Positions 35,349 to 44,443 of a DNA stretch of 64,000 nucleotides are shown piece after piece. Positions within the stretch are counted from its first letter, which is position 1; every line of letters starts with the position of its first letter. The DNA lies in assembly GCA_017461425.1 (NCBI GenBank), contig JAFTXY010000006.1, forward strand, positions 1 through 64,000. The letters run 5' to 3'. This DNA is from Candidatus Gastranaerophilales bacterium. GTDB taxonomy: Bacteria; Cyanobacteriota; Vampirovibrionia; Gastranaerophilales; Gastranaerophilaceae. Under the pieces are notes generated by a model. It saw only the letters and a program-made list of their open reading frames with translations. It was not told the DNA's origin and did no database searches. The translations under genes and the position numbers were made by a program.

Positions 35349-36614
35349 TTAATTCTTACCACAACATTTTTTATATTTTAAACCAGAGCCACATGGACAA
35401 AGGTCATTTCTTCCGGCAACCACTGGTTTTTCTTCAGATTTTTTTTCTTCTTTTTCTTCAATGCCAATCAATGTTGAAAATAATTCAGAATTAAATAAAA
35501 CTACAACAGGAGAAAATACTCCACTATCAACAAAAACCGCTTTTGTATTAAATAAAAGCTCTTCCAAAGTTGAAAAGTCAGTTTTTAAAATTTCATTTAC
35601 TATATCAAAGAAATTTTCATTATTTTCACAAACATATTTAATAACGCTTGGTGGTATCTTATCGCTTGTTAGAAATTCTTTTATACATTCATTTTTTCCA
35701 TCAATATCTTCTTTAAATGATTTAACAAACGATTCAAAAAACGGAATAATATACAATCCACGTTTTTTATCAACCCATAGAGCAACATCATATGTTTCTT
35801 TATGAGAAGAAAAGCCACCTATTGCATTTTGCATAAAGTTTTCTTCATCTGATTCAAACTCATCTATCTTTAAAAATCTGTTAACTTCGACTTTTTCAAT
35901 TAAATCTTCATAAGATTTTTTTTGTCCATCAAGTCTAAAATTATTAAAATATTCTATTAATTTATCTACTTTTTTATTAGTTGTTACAACAAAATTTGCA
36001 CCAAAGCAATCGTTGAATTTTTCCCAAAATTCATTAGCACTTTTTTCCAGAATTTGTTTTTTCTCGTCATTTTTATAATACGCGCTTTTTGGATTTTGAA
36101 GCATATATCTGATAGCATTTGCAGTTGCTTTGTAAACATTAAATTCAGAAATCACATCATAAATTTCTAAAATATATTGAGTATTATTTAATTCAAATAT
36201 TCTTGCTTGAATATAATCATACTTGCCAATTTGTTTTAAATGGCTCATTTTAACCATTGGAATTAAAGTCAAATCAACATTTGATGTTAAACATTTAACT
36301 TCAAAAGCATTAGATAAAACTTTTTCAACCTTAAACACTCCACAAAAAGAATTTTGCAAGGCGTCAATTATTTCATCATATGATTTATTATTTCGTCTAT
36401 AATATTCTAAAACTCTGAGCCCATTTTGCATTTTCATATCGAGCATATATTGAATTATTACATTATTAAATTCTCGTTCTGTTTCAATTTCTATTTCATT
36501 TATTTCTAAATATTGTCGAAAATCATTTGATAATGTTTCATCTTGAGCAACAAAATCTAAAATATCTTCCATCGTTTTACTTATATAACTTAAGCTTTCA
36601 ACAACGCTTGCCAT
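35349..36614 (-). CDS. SEC-C metal-binding motif protein
   Basis: The last 20 residues are a SEC-C zinc site (DLCPCGSGLKYKKCCG) as at the SecA C-terminus. The preceding 390 residues have no recognised fold; they are rich in Asn, Asp, Glu and Lys and look globular-helical. The start overlaps the tlyA stop by one base (TAATG). Related SEC-C proteins bind ribosomes or SecB-like partners, but the role here is unknown. Confidence 0.8.
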   Translation of the reverse strand: MASVVESLSYISKTMEDILDFVAQDETLSNDFRQYLEINEIEIETEREFNNVIIQYMLDMKMQNGLRVLEYYRRNNKSYDEIIDALQNSFCGVFKVEKVLSNAFEVKCLTSNVDLTLIPMVKMSHLKQIGKYDYIQARIFELNNTQYILEIYDVISEFNVYKATANAIRYMLQNPKSAYYKNDEKKQILEKSANEFWEKFNDCFGANFVVTTNKKVDKLIEYFNNFRLDGQKKSYEDLIEKVEVNRFLKIDEFESDEENFMQNAIGGFSSHKETYDVALWVDKKRGLYIIPFFESFVKSFKEDIDGKNECIKEFLTSDKIPPSVIKYVCENNENFFDIVNEILKTDFSTLEELLFNTKAVFVDSGVFSPVVVLFNSELFSTLIGIEEKEEKKSEEKPVVAGRNDLCPCGSGLKYKKCCGKN

Positions 36615-37396
36615 TATTCTCCCCTTTTTAAATAAATTAAATATTCAGTATTTTTGCTTTTAGCACCCTGAATAGGACTTTCTATCACACCAAGCGATGT
36701 AAAACCAATACTTTGAGCATATTGTTTTACATCTTCTATTATTTTTTTTCTGACTTTTTCGTCTTTGACGACTCCACCTTTTTCTATTTCATCTTTTCCT
36801 GCTTCAAATTGTGGCTTAATCAACAAAACACAAGTTGCATTTTTTGAAATCAAATTTTTGCAATTTTCAAGAACTTTTTTGATTGATATAAAAGATAAAT
36901 CCATACTCATAAAACTTGGGAGTTCTTCATCAGGCAATGTTTGCACTTGATAAACATCTTCAAAAGTACAGTTTTTAACATTTATTTTTTCAATAGATTT
37001 AACTTTTGGCTCATTTCTTAATTTCCAAGCTAATTGATTATACCCGCAATCAAGCGCATAGACAAACTTTGCGCCAAATTGCAACATACAATCAACAAAC
37101 CCGCCAGTAGATGCTCCCATATCAATACAGATTTTGTCTTTTAAATCTATATTAAATGTTTTTAGCGCATGTTCTAATTTTAAGCCACCTCTTGAAACAT
37201 ATGGAATTGAATCTATTTCAATTAATGCAGGATTTTTTTTATCAAAAAGAACTTTTTCATCAAACATTTCACCGGCTTTTGAAACAACATTTCCATTTAT
37301 TTTAACATTATGTGCAATAATATTTGCACTTGCAGACGATTTTGTATCAAAATATCCGTGTTCAAATAAAATTAAGTCCAATCTTTTTTTTGCCAC
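36614..37396 (-). CDS. tlyA: TlyA-family rRNA 2'-O-methyltransferase
   Basis: An N-terminal S4 RNA-binding domain (KKRLDLILFEHGYFDTKSSA) is followed by the FtsJ-type methyltransferase core (ICIDMGASTGGFVDCMLQ, FVYALDCGYNQL, LLIKPQFEAGKDEI). TlyA methylates ribosomal RNA and, in some bacteria, affects membrane lysis. It is translationally coupled to the SEC-C gene downstream. Confidence 0.93.
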   Translation of the reverse strand: MAKKRLDLILFEHGYFDTKSSASANIIAHNVKINGNVVSKAGEMFDEKVLFDKKNPALIEIDSIPYVSRGGLKLEHALKTFNIDLKDKICIDMGASTGGFVDCMLQFGAKFVYALDCGYNQLAWKLRNEPKVKSIEKINVKNCTFEDVYQVQTLPDEELPSFMSMDLSFISIKKVLENCKNLISKNATCVLLIKPQFEAGKDEIEKGGVVKDEKVRKKIIEDVKQYAQSIGFTSLGVIESPIQGAKSKNTEYLIYLKRGE

Positions 37397-37401
37397 AACA
37401 A

Positions 37402-37659
37402 TTAACCTTGAACTAAATATTGTTCTTCTTGAAGCGCAACTCCAATAATTCTATCTGATAAAACTGCAGCTTTTTTAATTGGTCCTAATGGTTCAAATTC
37501 AACCATTTTCACTTCTGTTGAATTAATTAGGTTTTTTAAGTCATCATAAACTTTTTGAGCATTATCAAAATATAAAACCATAGGACTTGTCATATCTTTG
37601 CAAAATACTAAAAGCGCTGTTCTGATTTGAATTTGTCCTTGAATTTGTTGTTGTGACAT
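37402..37659 (-). CDS. Small hypothetical protein between tatD and tlyA
   Basis: An 85-residue product starts MSQQQIQGQIQIRTALLVFC and reads as a mixed alpha/beta fold (SPMVLYFDNAQKVYDDLKNL and VKMVEFEPLGPIKKAAVL). AAGGAG precedes the ATG. Its tight spacing (5 bases to tlyA, 11 to tatD) puts it in the same operon. No family is recognised. Confidence 0.7.
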   Translation of the reverse strand: MSQQQIQGQIQIRTALLVFCKDMTSPMVLYFDNAQKVYDDLKNLINSTEVKMVEFEPLGPIKKAAVLSDRIIGVALQEEQYLVQG

Positions 37660-37670
37660 ATTAAAACTCC

Positions 37671-38420
37671 TTATATATTAAAAAATTCCTTAGCATTTTT
37701 TGTAGTTTGTACTACAACACTATCATAAGGTATATTTCTCAATTTAGCAATTTCTTTTGCTGTAAATCCTATATATTTTGGGGAATTTTCATACCCTCTA
37801 AAAGGATGCGGTGTTAAATATGGACAATCTGTTTCAAGCATTAAATCTTCCATTTTAATTTCTTGCGCAACTTCTTTTGGAACTTTTGCATTTTTAAATG
37901 TTACAACCCCGCCAAGAGCGATTTTATAACCCAAAGAACAGCATTCTTTCATAAATTCAACACTGCCAGAAAAACAATGCAATAAAACTTTTTGAAGCTT
38001 ATTTGATTTTAAAATCTCCAAAACATCATAATGCGCATCCCTATCATGCACGACCAAAGGCAAATTTAGCATTTTGGCTATTTCAATTTGTGTTTGAAAA
38101 CATCTTTTTTGAATATCTTTATTTTCTTTTGTATAGTGATAATCTAAGCCGCATTCGCCAATTCCAATTACCTTTTTGTCTTTCGATAATTCAATTATTT
38201 TTTTTGCAGTGTTGTCATTAAATTTTTCACAATCCTCTGGATGCACTCCTAAAAGTGCATAAACATCTTCAAATTTATGACAAATTTCAAGTATTTTTTC
38301 AAAATCATCCTCACTTGCAGCAGGGATAATAATTTCTTTAACTCCAGCTTGTCTTGCCTCTTTAATCCCTAATTCCGGATTTTCAAGCATATTTATATGT
38401 GCATGTGTGTCTATTAACAT
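37671..38420 (-). CDS. tatD: TatD-family metal-dependent deoxyribonuclease
   Basis: The 249-residue TIM-barrel hydrolase has LIDTHAHINM at the start and IGECGLDYHY. The metal site continues through LVVHDRDAHYDVLEI, LLHCFSGS and LETDCPYLTPHPFRG. TatD enzymes act as 3'-5' DNA exonucleases in DNA repair. Same operon as the genes around it. Confidence 0.92.
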   Translation of the reverse strand: MLIDTHAHINMLENPELGIKEARQAGVKEIIIPAASEDDFEKILEICHKFEDVYALLGVHPEDCEKFNDNTAKKIIELSKDKKVIGIGECGLDYHYTKENKDIQKRCFQTQIEIAKMLNLPLVVHDRDAHYDVLEILKSNKLQKVLLHCFSGSVEFMKECCSLGYKIALGGVVTFKNAKVPKEVAQEIKMEDLMLETDCPYLTPHPFRGYENSPKYIGFTAKEIAKLRNIPYDSVVVQTTKNAKEFFNI

Positions 38421-38458
38421 AATTATATTTTAGCAAATGAAAAGAAAATTAAAATATT

Positions 38459-38908
38459 TTATTCGCCTTTTGAATAAACAACAAAAGAAGGTGGTTTAAT
38501 AACAGTCCTAGCCATTAATTCGCCTTTATTATTATATGTTGTCAAAATAATCATATTTGCCTTATCATCAAATTCCACACTATTGCAACCCTTGCAAGTT
38601 GTTTCAAATGTATATGCCTGGGCTTTTTTATTATATGGATTTTGTGTTGTTAAATTTAATTCGCCAGCAACTTTTTGAGCCACTTGTGATGGTTTTATAT
38701 TAGAATTTGCCGCAAATTCTTCTAGCGCTTTAGATGTAAATATAGCACCATCCGCCTTAATTTTTGCCGCCATCATCACTTCTTGTTTATTCATGAAATT
38801 AGGAGAATAATATATTCCAATACCAACAAGTGCTAAAAGTATAACACTTAGTTCAATTGCTGTTATTTTTTTAATTTTGCAGAAATTGATATTATCTAAT
38901 AATTTCAT
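38459..38908 (-). CDS. Pilin-like membrane-anchored protein
   Basis: The 149-residue product has a long N-terminal hydrophobic helix (ITAIELSVILLALVGIGIYY) preceded by a Lys-rich segment. This looks like a pseudopilin N-terminus with a glutamate near the start (AIEL), but the classical Gly-Phe cleavage site is absent. The rest is extracytoplasmic, with a CKGC pair. It is preceded by a phosphodiester glycosidase and followed by tatD. Confidence 0.65.
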   Translation of the reverse strand: MKLLDNINFCKIKKITAIELSVILLALVGIGIYYSPNFMNKQEVMMAAKIKADGAIFTSKALEEFAANSNIKPSQVAQKVAGELNLTTQNPYNKKAQAYTFETTCKGCNSVEFDDKANMIILTTYNNKGELMARTVIKPPSFVVYSKGE

Positions 38909-38911
38909 ATA

Positions 38912-39715
38912 TTACCTTTCAACAACTAGGAATGATTTAACTCTTCTTTGATATTTACCTAAAGAACCAATTGAAACATCTTTATAGTTTATTGCAGTTG
39001 ATAAACCACCATCAAAAGCCATTGCTTTTTTAACTTTTAAGTTTTCTTTCATATATTGAGCCATTTCATGGGCATCAACTTTATAGTCTTTTGTAAATAA
39101 TACTATGTATAGATATTTTCCTTTTAGCCCAATTGCGGTTCTTTCTCTTCTTTTTAAAATATCAACACTTTGAGATTTTACCATATCGCCATCATATACA
39201 ACAAACCCCTCCTTAACTAAATCCATTGTTGGATATAACATTGGACCAGCCTGCAGGGAATGCTTGATTTGATATCCTTTTTTAATTGGGTCATTATGAT
39301 ATGCAATATCAAATTTTAATTTATGATTTTTATTTTCTAAAATTCTTAATTCGCTACGCAACAAAACATTTTCTAAACGCCCTTCTTCTTTTAAGCTTTG
39401 AGCTAATTGAAAATGTTTTTCAACATCTGCTTTTAATTCATTATCAATAGTTACATAAGAAACGCTTTTGCCATTTTTTACATCAAAAAAACCGCCATTA
39501 ACAACTAAATCAAAACAATTGTCGTCATATACTTTTTTTGGAGTTGTAAGTCTTTTTGTTATAAATGGTTTTATTTTATTGCCATATTTTTTTGTATCAA
39601 TTTTGAATACCCATATTCCAAAATCGTCGTTTATAACTTCGATTTTTTCTTTTGCTAAAACTGGACAAAAACTAAAAATCAATAAAAAAATTATGGTTAA
39701 TATTTTCTTTTTCAT
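38912..39715 (-). CDS. Phosphodiester glycosidase-like (NAGPA domain) exported protein
   Basis: The 267-residue protein starts with a signal peptide (KKKILTIIFLLIFSFCPVLA). The conserved core has NGGFFDV, RRERTAIGLKGKYLYIV and AMAFDGGLSTAI, typical of the NAGPA domain that removes N-acetylglucosamine from phosphodiesters. It is probably periplasmic, acting on envelope glycans. Its ATG overlaps the lptF/G stop (TAATG). Confidence 0.85.
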   Translation of the reverse strand: MKKKILTIIFLLIFSFCPVLAKEKIEVINDDFGIWVFKIDTKKYGNKIKPFITKRLTTPKKVYDDNCFDLVVNGGFFDVKNGKSVSYVTIDNELKADVEKHFQLAQSLKEEGRLENVLLRSELRILENKNHKLKFDIAYHNDPIKKGYQIKHSLQAGPMLYPTMDLVKEGFVVYDGDMVKSQSVDILKRRERTAIGLKGKYLYIVLFTKDYKVDAHEMAQYMKENLKVKKAMAFDGGLSTAINYKDVSIGSLGKYQRRVKSFLVVER

Positions 39716-40842
39716 TATAAATCCTTCACTTTTTTAATTATAAAAATAGATATTATAAATAAAATCATTGGGAAGCTTGCAGCCAAAAATGGAGTTAATA
39801 CACCCTTTTGGGCCAACAAATCAAAAAATGGAAGCGTTATATAATATCCAAAAATCATTCCAACAGCAATTGTAAATCCAACAAGTCTTTGAGAACGAGG
39901 AGGAGCAAATCCTAATAAACATCCAATTATTGCAAACAAAATACAAGTAAATGGATGAAGATATCTTTGATAAAGCTTTGCTTTAAAATATCTATAATCA
40001 TCAGAAAAATTGGCTTTTTTCAATAATTTTGTATACGTTTTTATTTGATGATTAGTGAAAACTCTTTCTTTTCTTGTTGCATTAAGCATTAAATCATAAA
40101 CTTCTTTTGCTTTATTTTTTTCTTCTAAAATTGGGTATTTATCTACTCTTTTTGTTTTTCTATATATGCCATCATCATCAATTTCATATATCAAAGCGTC
40201 ATACAGCATCCAGCAATTTTCTTCTTTTTTAGTTATTGGTGCAAAAACTATACTTTTGAACATAACAGCATCTGAATATTTTTCGCTTGCAAAATTCATA
40301 ACCGTTATATTTTCAATAACTTCTGTATCAAATCTTGATACAATTATGTTTTGTTTTGGAGTTTTATCAGGATTTTCAACAATATAAACAAAATGACTTC
40401 CACCACCTCTTGATTCACCAAGTTTTTGGCTTGCGACAGGAACTAATTTATCATTTACTCCGTAACAAAAAAACGATAAAACACATCCAAAACAAATAAC
40501 TGGAAGCATAATTCTATTAAAAGAAAGTCCAATTCCTCTTAAAATTGCAAGTTCGGAATTTTTTGAAAGCCTATCAAAAGTAAAAATAGAACCCAATAAA
40601 ATTCCAACAGGAATAGCTTTTGCTAAAACTTTTGGAATTTCAAGAATTAACTTTTTAATTCCTTGCTCAAAAGTCATAACATCTGTAAGAATTTTTTTGA
40701 TAATTTTAAATAATGTTTCAGGCGCTATCCAAACAATGATAAATAAAATTAAGCATACCATTGTTGCACCAAAAACTTGAGATAAAATAAATTTATCTAG
40801 TAAGGTTAATTTAAAGTTTTTTATTTTATCTATCAAAATCAT
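39715..40842 (-). CDS. LptF/LptG-family LPS transport permease
   Basis: At 375 residues the protein has the six-helix permease layout, with three hydrophobic segments at each end and a soluble middle domain (about 130-270). The first helices (LLDKFILSQVFGATMVCLI) and ELAILRGIGLS match YjgP/YjgQ. With LptB, three bases upstream, it powers lipopolysaccharide extraction from the inner membrane. E. coli needs both LptF and LptG; only one gene is present here. Confidence 0.88.
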   Translation of the reverse strand: MILIDKIKNFKLTLLDKFILSQVFGATMVCLILFIIVWIAPETLFKIIKKILTDVMTFEQGIKKLILEIPKVLAKAIPVGILLGSIFTFDRLSKNSELAILRGIGLSFNRIMLPVICFGCVLSFFCYGVNDKLVPVASQKLGESRGGGSHFVYIVENPDKTPKQNIIVSRFDTEVIENITVMNFASEKYSDAVMFKSIVFAPITKKEENCWMLYDALIYEIDDDGIYRKTKRVDKYPILEEKNKAKEVYDLMLNATRKERVFTNHQIKTYTKLLKKANFSDDYRYFKAKLYQRYLHPFTCILFAIIGCLLGFAPPRSQRLVGFTIAVGMIFGYYITLPFFDLLAQKGVLTPFLAASFPMILFIISIFIIKKVKDL

Positions 40843-40845
40843 AAC

Positions 40846-41586
40846 TTATAGAACAAAATCTTTTCCTAAATAAAACTCTTTTGCAACAGGATCAACAGCA
40901 ACATCAGTACTTTTGCCTGAAATTTTAATTTTTCCATCAAATATAACATTTGCTCTATCTGTAATCGACAATGTTGCTTTTGGGTTATGGTCAGTAATTA
41001 ATATACCAATACCTTTTTCTTTTGCTAATTTATAAATATTTTCTTTAATTTCGCCTATTGCAATAGGGTCAATTCCCGTAAAAGGTTCATCTAAAAGAAT
41101 AAATGAAGGTGTCGCAGCTAATGCTCTAGCGATTTCAACCCTTCTTCTTTCTCCTCCAGATAAAGCAACAGAAGATGCTTTTCTTAATTTTGCAACACCA
41201 AATTCTGTTAATAAATTTTCTAATAATTCATCTTTTTGTTCTTGATTTAATTTATCATTCATTTCAAGAACAAGTTTTAAATTATCTTCAACATTTAATT
41301 TTCTAAAAATCGAAGTTTCTTGCGGAAGATAACCTATTCCAAGTTTTGCTCTTTCATTCATCGGAAGATTTGTAATATCAATTATATTTCCATTATCTTC
41401 TTCTATTAAAACTTGCCCACTATTAGCCCTGACAAGACCAACAACCATATAAAATGTTGTTGTTTTACCAGCGCCATTTGGACCTAAAAGACCAACAACT
41501 TCCCCTTTATTAACATCGAAAGATACATCATTAACAACCGATCTATCTCCGTAAATTTTAACAAGATTTTTAGTTATTATTCTCAT
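40846..41586 (-). CDS. lptB: LPS export ABC transporter ATP-binding protein
   Basis: A canonical ABC ATPase of 246 residues with Walker A GPNGAGKTT, signature ALSGGERRRVEIARALA, Walker B FILLDEPFTGID and the switch histidine in ILITDHNP. The high similarity to LptB and the adjacent permease fix the assignment. It shows the cell makes an outer membrane with lipopolysaccharide or a similar lipid. Confidence 0.93.
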   Translation of the reverse strand: MRIITKNLVKIYGDRSVVNDVSFDVNKGEVVGLLGPNGAGKTTTFYMVVGLVRANSGQVLIEEDNGNIIDITNLPMNERAKLGIGYLPQETSIFRKLNVEDNLKLVLEMNDKLNQEQKDELLENLLTEFGVAKLRKASSVALSGGERRRVEIARALAATPSFILLDEPFTGIDPIAIGEIKENIYKLAKEKGIGILITDHNPKATLSITDRANVIFDGKIKISGKSTDVAVDPVAKEFYLGKDFVL

Positions 41587-41642
41587 ATTTACTCTCTTTT
41601 ATAGATATAAACAATTATATTATAAAATTAATTTTTAAAATA

Positions 41643-42512
41643 TTATTTATATATTTTTATTAAAAAGTCGCTTCCTTTTAGAATTAGGTATTTTTTATTT
41701 TTTTCAACTATTTCATATGTTTTTCGATTTTTTGTTTTTTCATCTAATTCAATAAACTCATACTTTGAAAATTCGAAATAATATCTAAAAACTTTTACAA
41801 AAGGATTGCACCAAGGGTACAATGCTCTTAAATGGCGATACACGTCTTCTTTTGATTTATTTAAATCGATAACCATTTCTTTTGCGCTTATTTGTTTTTC
41901 ATAAGTGGCAAAATCTTCGTTTTGCTTAATTGGTTGTATTTGTTTTGTTTCAAACAAATCTAATAATTCTTTTACCATTACTTTTGCAAGCCTTGTGGTT
42001 TTCTCTTTTAAGCTTGCTCCTGTTTCATTTTCATCAATCGTTATTGCTTCTTGAAGAATAATATCGCCTCTATCGAATTTCTCATTCATAAAATGAATTG
42101 TAAGTCCTGATACTTTTTGATTTAAATATATGGACCAAAAATATGGATTTGCTCCTCTATTTTTTGGCAAAAGTGCTGGATGAAAATTTATACAAGGCAC
42201 CAAATTTAAAATATCAGATTTAAATTTTTCACTCCAAGAACCAACAATTATCATATCAGGGTTTAATTTTTCAATTTCTTGATAAAATTTAGCCCCATTA
42301 ACACTATTTCCTTTAATGTCATATAGCTTTTTAGATTTTATAACTGTATAGTCTTTTGAAGGATTAAAAATATCCTTAAAGAACAATTTAAATCTAGAAT
42401 TTCTAATTCTATCTAGTCTAAAAACTCCAAGAATTTCATCACCCCTTGATTGAACACCCTCAATCAAAGAATAAAGCATTTTATCGTATCCTACTATAAC
42501 AACTTTTGCCAT
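41643..42512 (-). CDS. Formyltransferase-family protein (Fmt/ArnA-like)
   Basis: The catalytic block NFHPALLPKNRGANP identifies a 10-formyl-THF-dependent formyltransferase; GLTIHFMNEKFDRGDII follows as in Fmt/ArnA. A C-terminal domain of about 90 residues is degenerate. The start ATG at 42512 (MAKVVIVGYDKM) is preferred over an upstream extension to 42617. It may formylate initiator tRNA or an amino-sugar nucleotide; the sugar role fits the envelope genes nearby. Sequence alone does not decide. Confidence 0.8.
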   Translation of the reverse strand: MAKVVIVGYDKMLYSLIEGVQSRGDEILGVFRLDRIRNSRFKLFFKDIFNPSKDYTVIKSKKLYDIKGNSVNGAKFYQEIEKLNPDMIIVGSWSEKFKSDILNLVPCINFHPALLPKNRGANPYFWSIYLNQKVSGLTIHFMNEKFDRGDIILQEAITIDENETGASLKEKTTRLAKVMVKELLDLFETKQIQPIKQNEDFATYEKQISAKEMVIDLNKSKEDVYRHLRALYPWCNPFVKVFRYYFEFSKYEFIELDEKTKNRKTYEIVEKNKKYLILKGSDFLIKIYK

Positions 42513-42603
42513 TAAATTTATTATACAATAATTAAATGAAAATATAGAATTAACCTTTTTAAAAGAAAAATTTGATATATAATAAAGAAAAAAAGGATAA
42601 ACT

Positions 42604-43212
42604 ATGTACGGAATCAACGAGTATAAAATTTTAGACTATGTGCCAACAGTTGTTGAAGCTTCAAGCAGAGGAGAAAGATCATTTGATATTTTCTCAAGAT
42701 TATTAAGAGAAAGAATTATTTTCTTAGGTTCTGAAATTGATGATGATGCTGCAAATTCAATCGTTGCACAATTATTACTATTAGATAGTGAAAATTCAGA
42801 AAAAGATATTATGTTGTATATTAATTCTCCAGGCGGAGTTATTACTGCTGGTATGGCAATATATGACACAATGAAACTGATTAAAGCTGATGTTTCTACA
42901 ATTTGTCTTGGCGATGCTGCTTCTATGGGCGCATTTTTGTTGTCAGGCGGAACAAAAGGGAAAAGATTAGCATTACCTAATTCAAGAATAATGATTCACC
43001 AACCATTAGGCGGTGCTAAAGGTCAAGCAACTGATATTGAAATTGAAGCAAAAGAAATTCTAAGAATGAAATCTATGTTAAATGGTCTTTTAGCAGAACA
43101 TACTGGACAAAAAATCGAAAAAATAGCAAAAGATACAGAACGTGATAACTTTATGACTGCCCAAGAAGCACTTGAATATGGCTTAATTGATAAAATTATC
43201 ACAAAAGATTAA
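42604..43212 (+). CDS. clpP: ATP-dependent Clp protease proteolytic subunit
   Basis: The 202-residue serine peptidase has Ser107 in [14 protein letters not shown], His132 in MIHQPLGG and the Asp in the DTERD segment (177-181). It assembles as a 14-mer with a ClpA/C/X unfoldase, not in this window. AAAGGA precedes the ATG. A terminator follows. Confidence 0.95.
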   Translation: MYGINEYKILDYVPTVVEASSRGERSFDIFSRLLRERIIFLGSEIDDDAANSIVAQLLLLDSENSEKDIMLYINSPGGVITAGMAIYDTMKLIKADVSTICLGDAASMGAFLLSGGTKGKRLALPNSRIMIHQPLGGAKGQATDIEIEAKEILRMKSMLNGLLAEHTGQKIEKIAKDTERDNFMTAQEALEYGLIDKIITKD

Positions 43213-43227
43213 TAAAATATTTAATAT

Positions 43228-43258
43228 AAAAAAGGCCTCTAAAAAGAGGTCTTTTTTT
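43228..43258 (+). terminator. Terminator after clpP
   Basis: A hairpin of GGCCTCT / AGAGGTC with flanking A and T runs lies 16 bases beyond the clpP stop; a run of eight Ts follows. Confidence 0.85.
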
Positions 43259-43403
43259 TGGACTTTTTTAAAAAAATCATTATAAAAAATATGAATTCCC
43301 TTAAAAATAAAAAACTAACTACATCAATTGTATGATTTTTTAAAATTAAATTTAATCTTAAAAAATCAAAGACGACATTAATTACAGGGGAAACGGGTAA
43401 ATT

Positions 43404-44066
43404 ATGTTCAGTCCACAAATTCAAAATTATATAAATACATCTTCTCATGCGTCGGCATTAAATCGTGCGCAAGAGATTAACAACTACATAAATTCAATTT
43501 ACCCTCAAACAAATGTTCAGGAAAATAATAAATTAAGTGCTTTTGAAGAAATATTAGCTGAATCAAAACAAGATGTTCAATCAAATAGTATTTTCAAGCT
43601 CGATTCTCCGCCAAACGTTAAAAAAACATCTCTAAATCTTCCTTTTGGTTCATTATCCAAGATAAGCACAAACGAAAAACCATCAAGCACAAAAGAAGCA
43701 ATCTTAGGATATGTAAAAAATGCTTGTGAAAAATATGGAGTAGAAGAAAAACTAATCAAAGCATTGATTAAACAGGAATCTGGTTTTAATCCAAACGCAA
43801 TTTCAAAAGCAGGTGCTCAAGGTTTAATGCAATTAATGCCAGCAACTGCAAAATCTTTAGGAGTTAAAGATGCAATGAACCCACAACAAAATATTGAAGG
43901 TGGGGTTAAATACTTGAAACAGATGTTAGATAAATATCACGGAAACAAAATACTTGCACTTGCTGCTTATAATGCAGGACCAGGAGCAGTAGATAAATAT
44001 GATGGAGTTCCTCCATATAAAGAAACTCAAAATTATGTTAAATCAATTTTGGCAAATTACCTATAA
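43404..44066 (+). CDS. SLT-type lytic transglycosylase, first gene of the flagellar operon
   Basis: Residues 110-220 form a Slt70-like domain: ALIKQESGFNPNAISKAGA, GLMQLMPATAKSLGV and ALAAYNAGPGAVDKY, with the catalytic glutamate in KQESG. The first 100 residues are polar and unstructured with no signal peptide, like FlgJ-related enzymes that travel through the flagellar export gate. It probably opens peptidoglycan for the rod. fliE follows 11 bases on. Confidence 0.9.
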   Translation: MFSPQIQNYINTSSHASALNRAQEINNYINSIYPQTNVQENNKLSAFEEILAESKQDVQSNSIFKLDSPPNVKKTSLNLPFGSLSKISTNEKPSSTKEAILGYVKNACEKYGVEEKLIKALIKQESGFNPNAISKAGAQGLMQLMPATAKSLGVKDAMNPQQNIEGGVKYLKQMLDKYHGNKILALAAYNAGPGAVDKYDGVPPYKETQNYVKSILANYL

Positions 44067-44077
44067 AGGAATAAAAA

Positions 44078-44392
44078 ATGAACAAAATAAACAAAGTTAA
44101 TTTTTATCAAATGAATAATATCGAACCAATGCATTTAAATGGAAATATTTCTATAAATGCACAAGATACAAATGTTAAAAGTTTTAAAGATGTTGTATGT
44201 GACATGATGGGCGAAATCAATGAAATCACAAACAAACCAGAACAATTAACAAAAGATGCTATGCAAGGAAAAGCTGATATTCATGATGTTATGGCAGCAA
44301 TTGCGCAAAGCGAATTAACTGTACAAGCAGCATCAACCATCACTGGAAAAATCCTACAAACATATGAGAAAATCATGCAAATACAAATCTAA
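44078..44392 (+). CDS. fliE: Flagellar hook-basal body protein FliE
   Basis: The 104-residue product ends in the FliE domain (ADIHDVMAAIAQSELTVQAA...ILQTYEKIMQIQI), which links the MS ring to the rod. The N-terminus is short and divergent (MNKINKVNFYQMNN). AAAGGA precedes the ATG. It lies between the transglycosylase and fliF in the same operon. Confidence 0.88.
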   Translation: MNKINKVNFYQMNNIEPMHLNGNISINAQDTNVKSFKDVVCDMMGEINEITNKPEQLTKDAMQGKADIHDVMAAIAQSELTVQAASTITGKILQTYEKIMQIQI

Positions 44393-44443
44393 TCTTAACT
44401 TTCAGAAATTATAATAGTATAATTTTAATTAAAGAATAAGCCT